64,000 nucleotides of DNA from Ornithodoros turicata (taxonomy: Eukaryota > Arthropoda > Arachnida > Ixodida > Argasidae): the NCBI RefSeq assembly GCF_037126465.1, contig NC_088204.1, positions 78,739,807-78,803,806 on the forward strand. Reading direction: 5' to 3'. This document shows, piece by piece, positions 41,800 through 53,115 of the stretch. The position numbers and the translations under genes are program-made. Under the pieces are notes generated by a model that worked only from the letters and a program-made list of their open reading frames with translations, did no database searches and had not been told where the DNA came from. Every line of letters begins with the position of its first letter. The first letter of the stretch is position 1.

Positions 41800-42440
41800 G
41801 CAGCATTTAAATACATTGTATAATTAAAATAGTATTACTTACGTGTATTTATATTTTTATTTAAAGACACACTCGGAAAATGTACTTATAATTATATTTA
41901 AATACCAATTTTCCAGTGTTTACTCTCGTAAATACTTTATAAATACTCCTAAATATTTGACCTTTCGGAAAGAAGAACGAGTTTTGGTTGCAGTTATGTC
42001 GTGTTTGCGCTATAGCATATGCATGCGACAGACCATTTTAAATGTAAAGATTTTCACTGTTGTTGCGGAAAATTGTCGCGGCTACCCAGTTACCTTGTCG
42101 CATGAAGCGTCGTCGAGAAACTTAAGCCCGAACAGAAGAGGCCAAAAAATTCGGTTTTCGAGAAACTTCTAATGTTAAAATCGCCACGATAATCGAACAA
42201 ATAAATGCTATTGTTCCTCGCTGATTTGTTCTTATGATCTTGGTTATTTCCGTAATTCCAGATGACATTTTCCTCGCAATATTTATGGTAGTAGCTACGC
42301 TATCTAAATACTGTATTTATATTTTCTATTTAAATACTGATGTTCAAAAGTATTTACGAAGCGTATTTAAATACATACTCCTTTCAACAAAGTATTTTTT
42401 ATTTATATTTATAAATACTCAAAAAAATGTATTTATGCAA
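41800..42440. repeat. AT-rich GTATTTAAATAC repeat, possibly hAT-related
   Basis: CAGGGATGGGCAGCATTTAAATAC starts it and many TATTTAAATAC and AAATACT words follow at both ends (41810-41960 and 42300-42430). The CAGGGATGGGCA start with TTTAAATAC reiteration is a pattern seen in some hAT elements. No matching right end or 8-bp duplication was found. Confidence 0.4.
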
Positions 42441-42556
42441 CTCACGTCACCCTGGAATATCCACTCTTCGCCGGGAATTATCGAATGGTCGGAGTCATTC
42501 TACGCTCAAGATGCCGGTCTTTGAGGTTTCGATTTGCGCCCAATTTTTTATGCGTA

Positions 42557-42732
42557 CAGTCGAACTCCTTTATAGCGAACACCTTTTTAACGAAAATACC
42601 ACTACAGCAATTTTTTTTGCGCTCCCGCTGGAGCCCTGTAGGTCCAATAATGGACATCCTTTTTAACGAAAATACCTTTACTGCGAATTTTTTTTGCTGT
42701 CCCCTGAGTTTCGTTGTAAAGGAGTTTGACTG
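42557..42732. mobile_element. Tigger-like MITE (176 bp)
   Basis: CAGTCGAACTCCTTTATAGC at the left and CAGTCAAACTCCTTTACAAC inverted at the right, TA on both sides. Two internal copies of CCTTTTTAACGAAAATACC lie 84 bp apart. Confidence 0.8.
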
Positions 42733-43481
42733 TATTCAGAAAGAGGAATGAGGACGTCGATGTTTTTCTCTTTTTTCTGGAAATCGGGTGCTATCAGAAC
42801 TTAGGTGTTGTTACTTGCTGCGCGGCAAGCAATCCTCAGTAAAACTTGCATGTATAGTACCTGGTGGTCGAGCCTGCATTCCTCGAGAATTCCTCGAAAG
42901 TGTAGATGGGTAGAAATCCAGCAAACCGGTATAGATGTACGAAGGGAGCTGCCTCAGGACAGAAGCCGCCGATATTTCGAACAGAGACTGTTCTTCTTCT
43001 GGGCACCGTCCTCATCATTGGCAGGGTATTTAAAGGGTTAGGTGCAACGTGTTTAAAAGGTTCATGCGAATTGTGGGTCAACAGGCGGGAGGGAAGGAAG
43101 GGTCCGCACGGGCTTCTACGGCCCGGAGTGAATGGCCGCTTTGTTAGAGTGTGGAGGGGATTATGTTAACGTAGTGATCTAGGCTCCAGACCGGTTGCAG
43201 AAAAAAATGGGAGGTTCACGAACACGTGGACGAAACCGTAGTTCGAAAGTGTAGTTCGTTATCGGGACCACTGGGTTTGAAACATTAGTGAAAGCGTCTG
43301 AATGCTGAATATATAAATGTAAATATATATGTAAAATATGAACAGTCTAAGCAGTGAATAACAGTGGTATATGTATACAGAGAAACCAGTTAATAACATA
43401 CAATGAATAACAGTGGTAAATAAAAAGAGACAGCGAAGAACATTACATATAATGAACACGTGAAACTATGAGGAAGAAAAG

Positions 43482-44204
43482 CTGTACAGCCGTCGCCACA
43501 CTTAACCGTAACGCGCGATCGCGTGGCCCCACAGGCGTCAGCGCCGCCAGGCGTCGACACTGGGTTCGAGACACTGGATAGTTCCACACAAGCGCCCCCT
43601 CTCTACGGTGACTTCGGATTCCCGCATGTTTCACCTACTGCCCTTATCTACTCTGGGCTAACGCTCGTTCAGGGCGCGCGCGCCGGCTGCGACTGAGAAG
43701 GGACATTGGGAAGGGAATGCGCGCTTGCCCCATGCGGAGAATAAATTAAAAACTAAAAATGAGCCTCGAAAGACGTCACTAGATATGCCTTCAGCACCAA
43801 GGAAGGAGTCAAAGATTCAGGAGCGGTGATAACGGACAAGAGCTGAAGCTTCGTTCGTCTCAAAAGAATGTTCATAGAATTATATCAAACCTATAGCCCA
43901 CTCACAACACTTATTTATTTTATTATTTATTCCTTTTATCGCGGCAAGGTAGAGTGCATCAGATAAGCGCGCATTTTCACATTCGCAATCGTTCGTGGCC
44001 GAAGCACCCGTTGGGTGAGGGCGCACAAACACAACATCAGAAGGTGAGAGCATATCGAGCCATTGCCGAGTCGAGAGGCGGCGCCTCTGTGCAATGATTC
44101 ACATGTCTCGAACACATCGTCGAAGGTTGGCCGCTTGGTGACTCTGGTAGCCACACGTGCTACGCGATCGCGCGTTACGGTTAAGTGTGGCGACGGCTGT
44201 ACAG
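43482..44204. repeat. 43-bp perfect inverted repeats bounding 723 bp
   Basis: CTGTACAGCCGTCGCCACAC through GCGATCGCGT at 43482-43524 is exactly inverted at 44162-44204. The enclosed DNA shows no transposase. A B-box-like GGGTTCGAGAC lies at 43561-43571. No target duplication is visible at the outer edges. Confidence 0.7.
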
Positions 44205-44406
44205 TAGAGTTTTGTGCAGTGTCCTTTTCTTTTCTTAATCACGCGTCCTGTTGTAGCCAGTCCCGAGTGGCTAGAGACTAACATCTCCAGATTTTTTTTT
44301 TCTTTTAAAAATCAGTCGATCAAAACCTGTGCAGTGCTAAAATCGTGAACAGGGAGAACTAAGCAGGAGAGATAAGACCAGCTTTCATTTGATGTTTTAG
44401 CAGTGT

Positions 44407-44973
44407 ATGGAGGTGACTGGTAAGACGGCTCAACAGTGCGTGAAAAATATTAAGGAATACCACATTAATAAGAACCACGTACTATATATAACCTTGCCTA
44501 TACAGTATTGCAAAATACTCGCTATTCCAGTTGAAAAACAAGAACGTCCTGTTTCATGCAGATGCAGGTACGCTGTGCACGCTTTGAAAGTGCTCGCAAT
44601 TCTAGTTCAACCTTTTATCTGGTTAGTATCTTTTATCCTCCCGTACGTCACGGAGATAACGCAGCAAAATTTTTCTGAACTAACTCGAGACGAAAAGCTT
44701 TCGATTGACCAAGCAAAAGAGTGTGGTGGCAGACGGCAAGGCCACACGCGCATTTGTGTGACGTCACAACCCCCGCTTACCCTCCTTTGGAGCAGGAGCC
44801 GAGAAAGGTTGTTACTCTGGCTACTCTTCGCCCGCTTGCAGTCACTCGGGGTTGCCAAGGTTGAATCACGAAACGCGCCCTCGCCAGTGTATCGAGCAGG
44901 ACGAAACCGGGGGGGAAAAAATAAACAGGTGGCGACGTATCTCGAGCTACGATGGAAGACGAATGCTCGTTGA
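44407..44973 (+). other. 188-codon ORF, doubtful
   Basis: An open frame with one hydrophobic stretch (VLAILVQPFIWLVSFILPYV, about residues 62-81) after a cysteine-rich CRCRY, then a basic tail. The second half overlaps an equally open minus-strand frame and contains TGTGACGTCAC, which looks regulatory or repetitive. No family is recognised and no splice context supports it. Confidence 0.15.
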
Positions 44974-45126
44974 AAGTTTTCTCGAACCGAAATTAGAGTG
45001 AACAACCCAGGACCTTGGAACCGCTTTCCGGATGCGAAAAAGTGGGGGTTAGGATGAAGGAACGTGTTTATTGGCGAGCGGATTATAATTATACGGAGTT
45101 AAACATTGCTTCGGATAACGGGATGA

Positions 45127-45207
45127 GGGGGGGGGGGGTGATATGTTTATCGACAAAAAAAAAAAGGCGAGCAAAGGTTAGTCAGGCATAGACCGACTTG
45201 CTATTCC
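45127..45207 (-). mobile_element. Short retroposon end with poly-C tail, copy 4
   Basis: Twelve G, then TGATATGTTTATCG, AGCAAAGGTTAGTCAGGC and CCGACTTGCTATTCC, as in the other three copies. Confidence 0.6.
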
Positions 45208-45421
45208 TTTCATAAAAAGAAAACGAAAAAAAAAGAGAAAGAAAATGAAGAAAAAGGAAAGAAAACGAAAAGCATAAGGAAGGATAACGGCACTTGCGAC
45301 TGAAGCTACTAATTCTTGTTGCTTGCTTCTTTTTCTTCGTGATATGAAAGCACACTACGAAGTTTATCGCTCCTACGTCTCAGGCCCCGTGAGTGAGTAC
45401 AACATGACCGCAAAACAAATA

Positions 45422-46283
45422 CAGTCGACCCCCGTTTATCCGGACTTCATTTATCCGGATCCCGCGGTATCCGGACAAAAGGCACGGGAACGGATTTTCC
45501 TCCATGTATTTTGTTCTCGTTTATCCGGACTTCAGCTTCCGGACTCGGACAAGAATTCCAGGGAACGAAAGTCGAAAATTCTTGTAATCCAGCTTCAGTT
45601 ATCCGGACTACCGTGAGTAAGAGGAGACGCTGACCCCGCTTCGTCACCCTTTTTGCTGTGTTGGGGTTAATCTCGTCACACGTCAGGGACAACCGTGCAC
45701 GATGACCCCCTTTTCTGTTTGTGTCCGTTGTGTCACGTTGACCAGTCGAGTCATTTGGAAATATCTCGATCAACTGTCCGGTTCTAGAGGGGAAAACTCC
45801 AACCCGAGGGCTTGCAGCTTACGGTCCGTTGGCCGATGAAGACATTCCCCTAGCTGAGCTGCGATCCCTGATGCAGAGGCTCACTGTGACTGCCGTAGAT
45901 GATGCTGCGGTTTCTGACTACGTTGACGTTGATAAGGACGATGACACGTGTGCAGCTATGAGTGATGACGGTGTGATTGCTGCTGTTGCCTCCGATGATG
46001 TGCAGCAAGACGCTGCCGATGACGCCAGGGAGAAACAAGGCTCCGACATTGACATTCTTCGAGCAGCGCAAAAGCGTGGCTCAACTCTATGCAATTAGCA
46101 AAATTTTGCAGGAAACCAGTGCCTACACTATTATCTAACAGCTGTCATTCACGAGATTTCTGTGTTTTAATTAAACCTTGCTTTGTAGGACGTTTCTATT
46201 CGGTCGTTTCGTTTATCCGGACGCCCCGGTATCCGGACGATTTCGCCGGGAACGGCACCGTCCGGATAAACGGGGGTCGACTG
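45422..46283 (+). mobile_element. Tigger/pogo-like element with transposase tail (862 bp)
   Basis: The inverted ends CAGTCGACCCCCGTTTATCC are identical on both sides over at least 23 bp and flanked by TA (45420-45421, 46284-46285). Both ends carry further TATCCGGA words. Inside, an 89-codon frame (45829-46098) resembles the acidic C-terminal region of pogo-type transposases. The DDE domain is missing, so the element is a deleted, non-autonomous derivative. Confidence 0.8.
45829..46098 (+). pseudogene. Pogo/Tigger transposase C-terminal remnant
   Basis: The frame includes PLAELRSLMQRL, then DYVDVDKDDDTCAAMSDDGV, an acidic linker followed by a helix rich in VASDDVQQDA, and a C-terminal IDILRAAQKRGS. 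This matches the arrangement after the DDE domain of Tigger-type transposases (helix, acidic D-rich segment, ILRA-type helix). The catalytic triad is absent. Confidence 0.5.
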
Positions 46284-46529
46284 TAATATACTGCGCCAAG
46301 GGAGGGGGGGGGGGGGAGCCCACAACAAAGAACATAATGCACAAAACAACTACGACGTGGTGGAGCAGTTAAAAGTAGTTCCATTAAGACGAATATAAAC
46401 ATATCGTGGCCATGAGGCTGGATGGCAGTAATGACTGTGCAATGGCAATCCTCAGTTACATTCCTTGCGATTTAATGACATTCGGCCAGGTATGAATAAC
46501 ACACACGAACGCATTTTGGTTTACGGCAC

Positions 46530-46592
46530 CGTGCGTATCCGCACTTTCCGTTCGTATCCGCACTTTCCGTTCGTATCCGCACTTTCCGTTCA
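46530..46592. repeat. 19-bp tandem repeat, three copies
   Basis: CGTATCCGCACTTTCCGTT repeated three times head to tail. The neighbourhood 46730-46880 also reiterates GGTCCAACGTGCTGGAGGG-like words in both orientations. Confidence 0.75.
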
Positions 46593-46885
46593 CAGTGACG
46601 TGCATACAGCGGATGCACAGTACAGTCCCCAACCGCACGCGCGCCATGTTTTTCGGCCATCTGTTAATTGCGGTATTAATCTTTCCCGCAGAGTATAGGG
46701 GAACGCGTGAAGAAGTTTCCAAAGACCTAAAGGATCCAAACGTGCTGAAAGACCCATCGTGGTTGGAGTATATACAACGAGCAGGAGGGTCCAAACATGC
46801 TGGAAGGTTCAACGTGTTAACGTATACAACGAGCGGAAGGATCCAACGTTGCTCGTTGGACCCTCCAGCACGTTGGACCCTTTGA

Positions 46886-47327
46886 CATATAATCCTCCCT
46901 TGTCTGCCTTATCAGCCTCTCAAACGATTATGTGTCAAAGGACATACGAGGGAGCGGAAAAGGAAACGACGACGTCATTCTCTGGCAAAGAGCCTGAGAA
47001 AGAACGTAGGTGGATTGCATCTCATTACGGCCGCAGTCTCATTCATCTATTAGGTGAATTTCACAATCACTATTGGGGCAGATTAAGGGGGAGGGGCGTT
47101 TGAGCCGCGTAGCTTATAAAAGCACGGAAGCGACAGCGGACGTTGTATTCTCAGAGCTGCTCCCGTTGGCGGAGGTCTTAAAAGTGAGTAAACCCCCGTA
47201 TGTTGCATTGATTTGACGTTTGCGCTGCAAGTATAGTATATGGTATTCTGGGGCTGGCGGTAGGGTTGCCAACACGCCGATATTATACCGACACGGCCGG
47301 TTATTTACTAGCTCTGTCAGTTGCCGG
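46886..47327. other. No supported gene
   Basis: Short frames only; no domain, RNA gene or terminal repeat recognised. Confidence 0.4.
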
Positions 47328-47329
47328 TA

Positions 47330-47727
47330 CACTCTAAATCTTTTCACACCTTTAAAGGTGTAATAGCGTGCATGGCGCACGCCTTTTTAGGTGTAATTTT
47401 CGTAACACCATAATGGAGCACGGTTTCGCACAAATTTTCTTTACTCGAGTGTTGTCTGTCCTCCAAAAATTCAGTCTTGCAACACCTCAACATTGTTCAA
47501 CAGTATTGTAGACACTTGCGCGTGCTCGATTATCGACAGCGATGCATATATGCATTAGCTCGTACCTACGAAATCCAAGACATAATGAAAGCAAGATTTG
47601 CACTGACACTTGATCTTTAGTAATGCTTTCCAAATTTTGTAAAATATCATACTGGAGATGCAATGTTACGCAACCAGGTTGAATGTTCATAGCGCACACC
47701 TTTAAAGATGTGAAAAAGTTTACAGTG
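47330..47727. mobile_element. TA-type MITE M3 (398 bp)
   Basis: Ends CACTCTAAATCTTTTCACAC and GTGTGAAAAAGTTTACAGTG-like inverse (the right end reads GATGTGAAAAAGTTTACAGTG), flanked by TA. ACACCTTTAAAGGTGT blocks occur near both ends. The terminal CACT(C/G)T is shared with M1 and M2, so the three families are likely related. Confidence 0.65.
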
Positions 47728-48271
47728 TAGCAAAGTGATACCGGCTGCATGCCCATTTCAACGCAGCCTCGCCGGCTCCTGCGCGTTTCTGCTGGTTCTG
47801 GGAGACCTGAAAAAGGTCGCTTCTGCCCGCGCGCTGGCCGCTGGGGATTCTTCTAGGTGCTGAGAGATTTTGAACGTGAACATGTGCTCGTAGTTTTATA
47901 AGGTAAATGCGTTTTACGCGTAGTACTGCATGGCTTCGTTGGATGGACACGAGATGAGTTTGTGTAAAACCGACAGAGGTTCGCTACACTGGGTGCATTT
48001 TGGTGGTTCTTCCTTCTCGAGCGAAACTGGGAAGTGCTTGAATTTTCACCGCTTCCTCGGGCCAGAGCGGTAATACCCGGCACTGGCACTGCCCCGACCA
48101 AAATAGGAAAGTCGATCGGCGACAGCGCTAGGCAGCTTACACTCAAAATAATTCTTACGGCACGGAAAGCTTTTGTTCGTTCGTTAAACCAAGCTTATGA
48201 CTCCAGATTGCAAGCTGAAGAGTAACTCGTTCACTAGTCCTTTATTCGCAGGCATGATGGGGGGATATATA

Positions 48272-49054
48272 CCGGGTGTTTCAGTTAAATCCCCGGGCTA
48301 AATAATTCGCGAACGGGTGCACCAATCCATGAACTTTCTTTTTTACAACTATCTGTCCGATACCACCTACAAGCTGCACACCGTGTGAATGAGTGGGAGG
48401 CGCTCATTATTAAAATAAAAATGCAAATGAGTTTCGTAAAAAAGCGTAACTTCTGAAGCAGGGCGCTGTCGGCATTAAAATGGGTACTACCCCTTTTGGG
48501 ACCTTCAGTGGACACCTTTTAGAGAAAAGTCTGCCACCGAAGCGGGTCATTTGTTGCAGTAATTAATTGGTTTCGGTTTACGTATTTTTGTCGCGGCTGG
48601 TCGCGGCGCAGCGCCAAAAGGACGCTCTTTCACTCCCTTATCCATCAATAAATTACGTCCTTACATTAATGAATTACACCAATGAATTACACCAATGAAA
48701 TACGCCCTTTTGCGCTTCGCCGCGACCAGCCGCGACAAAAATACGTAAACCGAAACCAATTAATTACTGCAACAAATGACCCGCTTCGGTGGCAGATTTT
48801 TCTCTAAAAGGTGTCCACTGAAGGTCCCAAAAGGGGTAGTACCCATTTTAATGCCGACAGCGCCCTGCTTTAGAAGATACGCTTTTTGACGAAACTCATT
48901 TGCATTTTTATTTTAATAATGAGCGCCTCCCACTCATTCACACGGTGTGCAGCTTGTAGGTGGTATCGGACAGATACTTGTAAAAAAGAAAGTTCGTGGA
49001 TTGGTGCACCCGTTCGCGAATTATTTAGCCCGGGGATTTAACTGAAACACCCGG
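48272..49054. mobile_element. 783-bp foldback element
   Basis: Arms 48272-48624 and 48703-49054 are near-perfect inverses (about 352 bp), beginning CCGGGTGTTTCAGTTAAATC. The 78-bp loop contains repeated AATTACACCAATGA. TA lies on both sides. No frame is conserved. Confidence 0.85.
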
Positions 49055-49642
49055 TATATGTATACTAGACCAAAGAAAAAAAGCAAAAGAATAGACTGAG
49101 AGGCAGATACATACGATTAATGTATTCCATGTTAATGGAAGCACGTTCTACAACAATAAACGATAGGGAAGTTATGATGACACGGGATCATGTTTACCCC
49201 TGGTAGGTACAGGACCTTCACAGAAGTTAGTATGAGAGAGGAAACTCGCACAAAAGTTACACATAGCTATGATAATCTATACTTTTTTTGTGAAGTAAAG
49301 TAAATGTGAAATTCGCCGCGCATCGACTACATAAGGCTGAATTCGAGAAGCTGTAATGGGTAACACGCCTCGGACAGCAGTACACGGGCAACGGCGCAAA
49401 TCATATTTCATAAAGTGCTGGAAGTACTGACTGTTTCAACGGAACGTTTAAACGGAATGCTTATCCTGTTCTCAATCTGACGGGCTGCGTACACATATAA
49501 CCACTCTTAATACATTTTTTTCAAGTTACAACCCCCGAAGGAATCGCATAATTTCCGTTACTTGCAAACAGTTTCGCCGCCGGGCACATACCAATCTGGG
49601 TGTCCGCCCATTTGGTCGAACGCCGTTTGATCGACGCCGTTT
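49055..49642. other. No supported gene
   Basis: No gene. Its last 40 bp contains GGTCGAACGCCGTTTGATCG, the same short repeat as at 51615-51735. Confidence 0.4.
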
Positions 49643-49650
49643 GTTCGAAA

Positions 49651-50268
49651 TAGAGCCCTGCACCATCCGCGGATGGAAGCGGATATCCGCGGATATCCGC
49701 AAGATACTTGCGGTTTCGGATGAAAATTTATCACTTTCTGCGGTGTGCGGATCGGATGCGGATGGCTCGAGGTCGGATGCGAAGGCAGCGGATCACTAGC
49801 GGATCGGATGCGGATATACCGCATGCTGTAATTTTTCCACTAGCAATTTATTTGTATTGCGAGCCGACAGCGAGCGCATGCTCGGGTTCGCCTTTGACCA
49901 TGCACGGCCAAGACGGGAGAGGAGGCATTCCGGCGTCCACGCGAGCACCGACGAGGTAGCGTTCCACGCGTTCCAGAAGTCTCTCCATATCGCGTTTGTT
50001 GAAAGGTTTACCTTTGCTTATCGTCATGAGTCCTTCCGTGACAACATGGAGGCATTCGAAATTATACCAACATTCTTCCGGCTGTATTTACGCGTCCTTC
50101 GAAACTTGCGGATTTTGCCGATCGGATGCGGATATTGCGTTTTGCTCAGCGGGTCGGATGCGGATGTAAACGGTCGTGTATGCAGCGGATGCGGATCGGA
50201 TGCGGATAACGTGTGCGCGGATGCGGGTTGGATGCGGATGCCAAAAATCTCATCCGCGCAGGACTCTA
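49651..50268. mobile_element. hAT MITE, uninterrupted copy (618 bp)
   Basis: TAGAGCCCTGC at the left and GCAGGACTCTA at the right, with an exact 8-bp target duplication GTTCGAAA (49643-49650, 50269-50276). Eight bases is diagnostic of the hAT superfamily. Subterminal CGGATGCGGAT words fill both sides. No transposase frame. Confidence 0.9.
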
Positions 50269-50837
50269 GTTCGAAAGACGTTTGTTCCAAGGGTGTTCAA
50301 AGCTGCATGCACTGTGTCGTCCGCACCTCTTTTTCTGTAACTTTTGACTCGAGCATACGGAGCAGGCAATCAGTGTTCTTTGCTTTCTGATTTATGATGA
50401 TTGTTATTCTTTTTTGCTTTTTGCATCGGAAGAGGGGAGAACACTGGTTCCTAGAGCGAGGCGACAAAAGGAAGGACGACGACGACGCGAATCACCCCAT
50501 ACATCCTGTGACCACTGGTTAGTTGCAGAAGTTTGTCATTTACGAACCAGTAGGACACATATTGAAGAGAGCTGCCCAGGTTGGGAGCAGCCGATAGTCT
50601 CGGCTTCTTCTTTGCACCCTCCTTATTGCTGGCGACATATTTAAAGGGAACGGTGTGAAACTGGATAGCGAAATCTGCGCAAAGTTAGTGGATAATAATA
50701 AGAAAATTTAGACATGGTATGAATGCAATATATTAAATTAAAAGCATATAAAACCTTAGTTCAACCTTGTTTAGAGTATATGCATCTCTAACAAACTTGT
50801 TTAGAGTATACATCTGTAGCTAGCTGGAACCACTACA

Positions 50838-50987
50838 CAAGCAGCACAATGTACTGAAAGTCGAGTGCAATAGGGGTGGATGGGTAGGTGGAAGGCCTTG
50901 AACAGACTTGTGAAACTAAAGAACATTGATAAAACACATACCGGCCACCCCTATTGCACTCGACTTTCAGTAAATTGTGCTGCTTGC
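50838..50987. mobile_element. AAGCAGCACAATGTACTG hairpin MITE, copy 2
   Basis: Foldback of about 150 bp from CAAGCAGCACAATGTACTGA to its inverse, with GTCGAGTGCAATAGGGGTGG in the left arm. Complete copy. Confidence 0.75.
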
Positions 50988-51614
50988 GGGTACACATGCA
51001 CGCTATCCGAAAAAAAAGTAAAGTACAAACATCTGTTGCCCTGCTTATCTTGTTGGGTTCCGAATGACTTCTTCGGTTACATGTCTGTTGTAAGGAAATG
51101 TAGGTTCACTCTCACATAGGCGAAAAGTAAATAAACTAAAACTGTTCTTTCTCCTATACAATGGTCAGTTGATTACAAACTGTAATACACTATTAAAATT
51201 TGTCCACATTCGATGGAAACAAATCATCCAAAAAATTCATTTATTTTCTTTTAATTCATAGGCCAAAATGTTTAGTACTTGACAGCGATTATTATTTGAC
51301 AAAGGGACTAACAAAGGGATCAAACGGGGATTAACAAATGCGGCATGTTTAGTGTCAGAGCTGAAAAACTTACCAGGTTGTCGAACGGGTTAAAGGGTGA
51401 ACAACTCAGGCCCTTGGACTGCTTTTTGACACGAAAAAGTGGATTAGCACGAGGAATGTGCTTACGGCCAAGCGTATTACACACAGTTAAATGTTCCTTA
51501 GGATAATGGCATTTAGAACTGCAGCTTTGTTTATCTTTCTTTTATTTATTTTTTTTTTTTGTGTGTGTGTGTGTCATTTTCGACACTCCGAGTGAAGCAA
51601 TTTTTTAAAAAAAT

Positions 51615-51735
51615 CGATCAAACGACTGCTGCCGTTTCGATCAAACGGCATTCGATCAAATGGCTTTCAACCAAATGTCCGCGTTCGATCAAACGGCTTT
51701 CGACCAAACGGCGTTCGATCAAATGTCCCGGAACC
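51615..51735. repeat. CGATCAAACGG short-unit repeat
   Basis: About nine imperfect units of TTCGATCAAACGGC/TTCGATCAAATGTC in tandem, with unit length near 13 bp. The hAT MITE at 49651 sits in another patch of this repeat (inverted orientation). Confidence 0.7.
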
Positions 51736-51917
51736 AACACAATTTTTTCTTTATTCTGTTCACTGCACATCTCTAAGACGCGTATTTCCTTTATCCCCAA
51801 TGTGAAACCGTGAAAGAGCACACTATAGCCTCTTGCGTCCTGCAAAGAGATTAAAAGAAAACAGAAAATGCAGCCCAAGATAAGGGCAGTTGCGATATAG
51901 ACTCACCCGATACATTT

Positions 51918-52069
51918 CCCAAGCAGCACAATGTACTGAAAGTCGAGTGCAAAGGGGTGGCCGGCATGTGTCTTATCAATGTTATTTCGTTTCACAAGTC
52001 TGTTTAAGGCCTTCCACCTACCCGTCCACCCTTATTGCACTCGACTTTCAGTACATTGTGCTGCTTGGG
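51918..52069. mobile_element. AAGCAGCACAATGTACTG hairpin MITE, copy 3, in first array unit
   Basis: CCCAAGCAGCACAATGTACT to its inverse. Units 2-4 read GATACATTTGTTTTTGTTTTG uninterrupted across the point, so this element entered only the first unit. The target duplication is about 2 bp (TT). Confidence 0.85.
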
Positions 52070-52941
52070 TTGTTTTTGTTTTGTTCCCGCAAGTTAAAGG
52101 TAATCTTCGACGCATGAGGTGGCGCTGTGCTCTTTCACTCTCTCACAAACAAGCAAATGTATGACTTGAAAACCCGAGACAAGGTACAGGACGAAAACTG
52201 GGCTCTTTCACTTTCTCACACTGGGGGTTGAAGGAAAGACGCTTCTTCGAAGGTGCGCATTGCGCAATGAATAAAAGAAAAAAATGGTGTTCCTTCAACA
52301 ATTTTTCGCGAACGATCTATCGAACGGAGTTTTTTTTTTTTCTGGAAACGGATTTGGTATCTGGTGACCAAAGAAGTCAGATTCTCATTGGAACAACTTC
52401 GTAGCTTCTATAATTAAAAAGTTAACTATTGAATGTTCATTAAGACATTGCCTTAGAAGTCTGCAAATGCCCTCATAGTGCCCTTAAGCATGTGCTATAT
52501 TGCAATTGATTTCATATCGGAAAAAGTGATAGATATATTTTTAAAAAGATATGGCTGGGACACCCTGTAGAGTTGTATGAACCGCATTCATGATGTAGTC
52601 GTGCACCGCTCGGAGCTCTTAAAACTTCCAACATTATCTTGCCATGTTTACCTGATGCAATTTGCATAGAACGCCTATGTTCCGTGTACACACTCAGGAA
52701 ATATAGATTTGCATCGCATAGTTTTAGTCCAACTCGTAATCTCTGGAACCGGAGCATTGTGGTACTGGTCAGCTATTTCTATTCAGACATTTTTGCTATG
52801 CAGAAACTGCTCAAACTATAGGTGTCATATAATTACACGAGCTCAAGCCAAAAGTTTTCTGTCTTTTTCATCCTTTTCAAATTATGGGTTAAAACTATTG
52901 GTGTCATTAAATTACATGAGGTCGTGATGTCGAATACACTA

Positions 52942-53115
52942 CCGTAAACCCTCGTTATTATGACCATTTCCGTTCCCGAAAATTTTTGTCATAATGCGGA
53001 ATTGTCATATTAACGGGGGGGATTTGCAGCGGTTTCACTGCATTGCTCCCAGGAGTATGGTCGTAAAGAGCGTATATGTCAGATTATTGGGGGTCATATT
53101 AACGAGGGTTCACTG
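52942..53115. mobile_element. Tigger-like MITE in first array unit
   Basis: Starts CCGTAAACCCTCGTTATTAT and ends with inverse CAGTGAACCCTCGTTAATAT, flanked by TA. The same element is at the same site in the last unit (62821-62997) and is absent from the three middle units. Confidence 0.85.

Noticed and set aside
46300..46315. Fifth poly-C-tailed retroposon copy
   Set aside because: A G run is present (CAAGGGAGGGGG), but the ATATGTTTATT and GGTTAGCC parts are missing.
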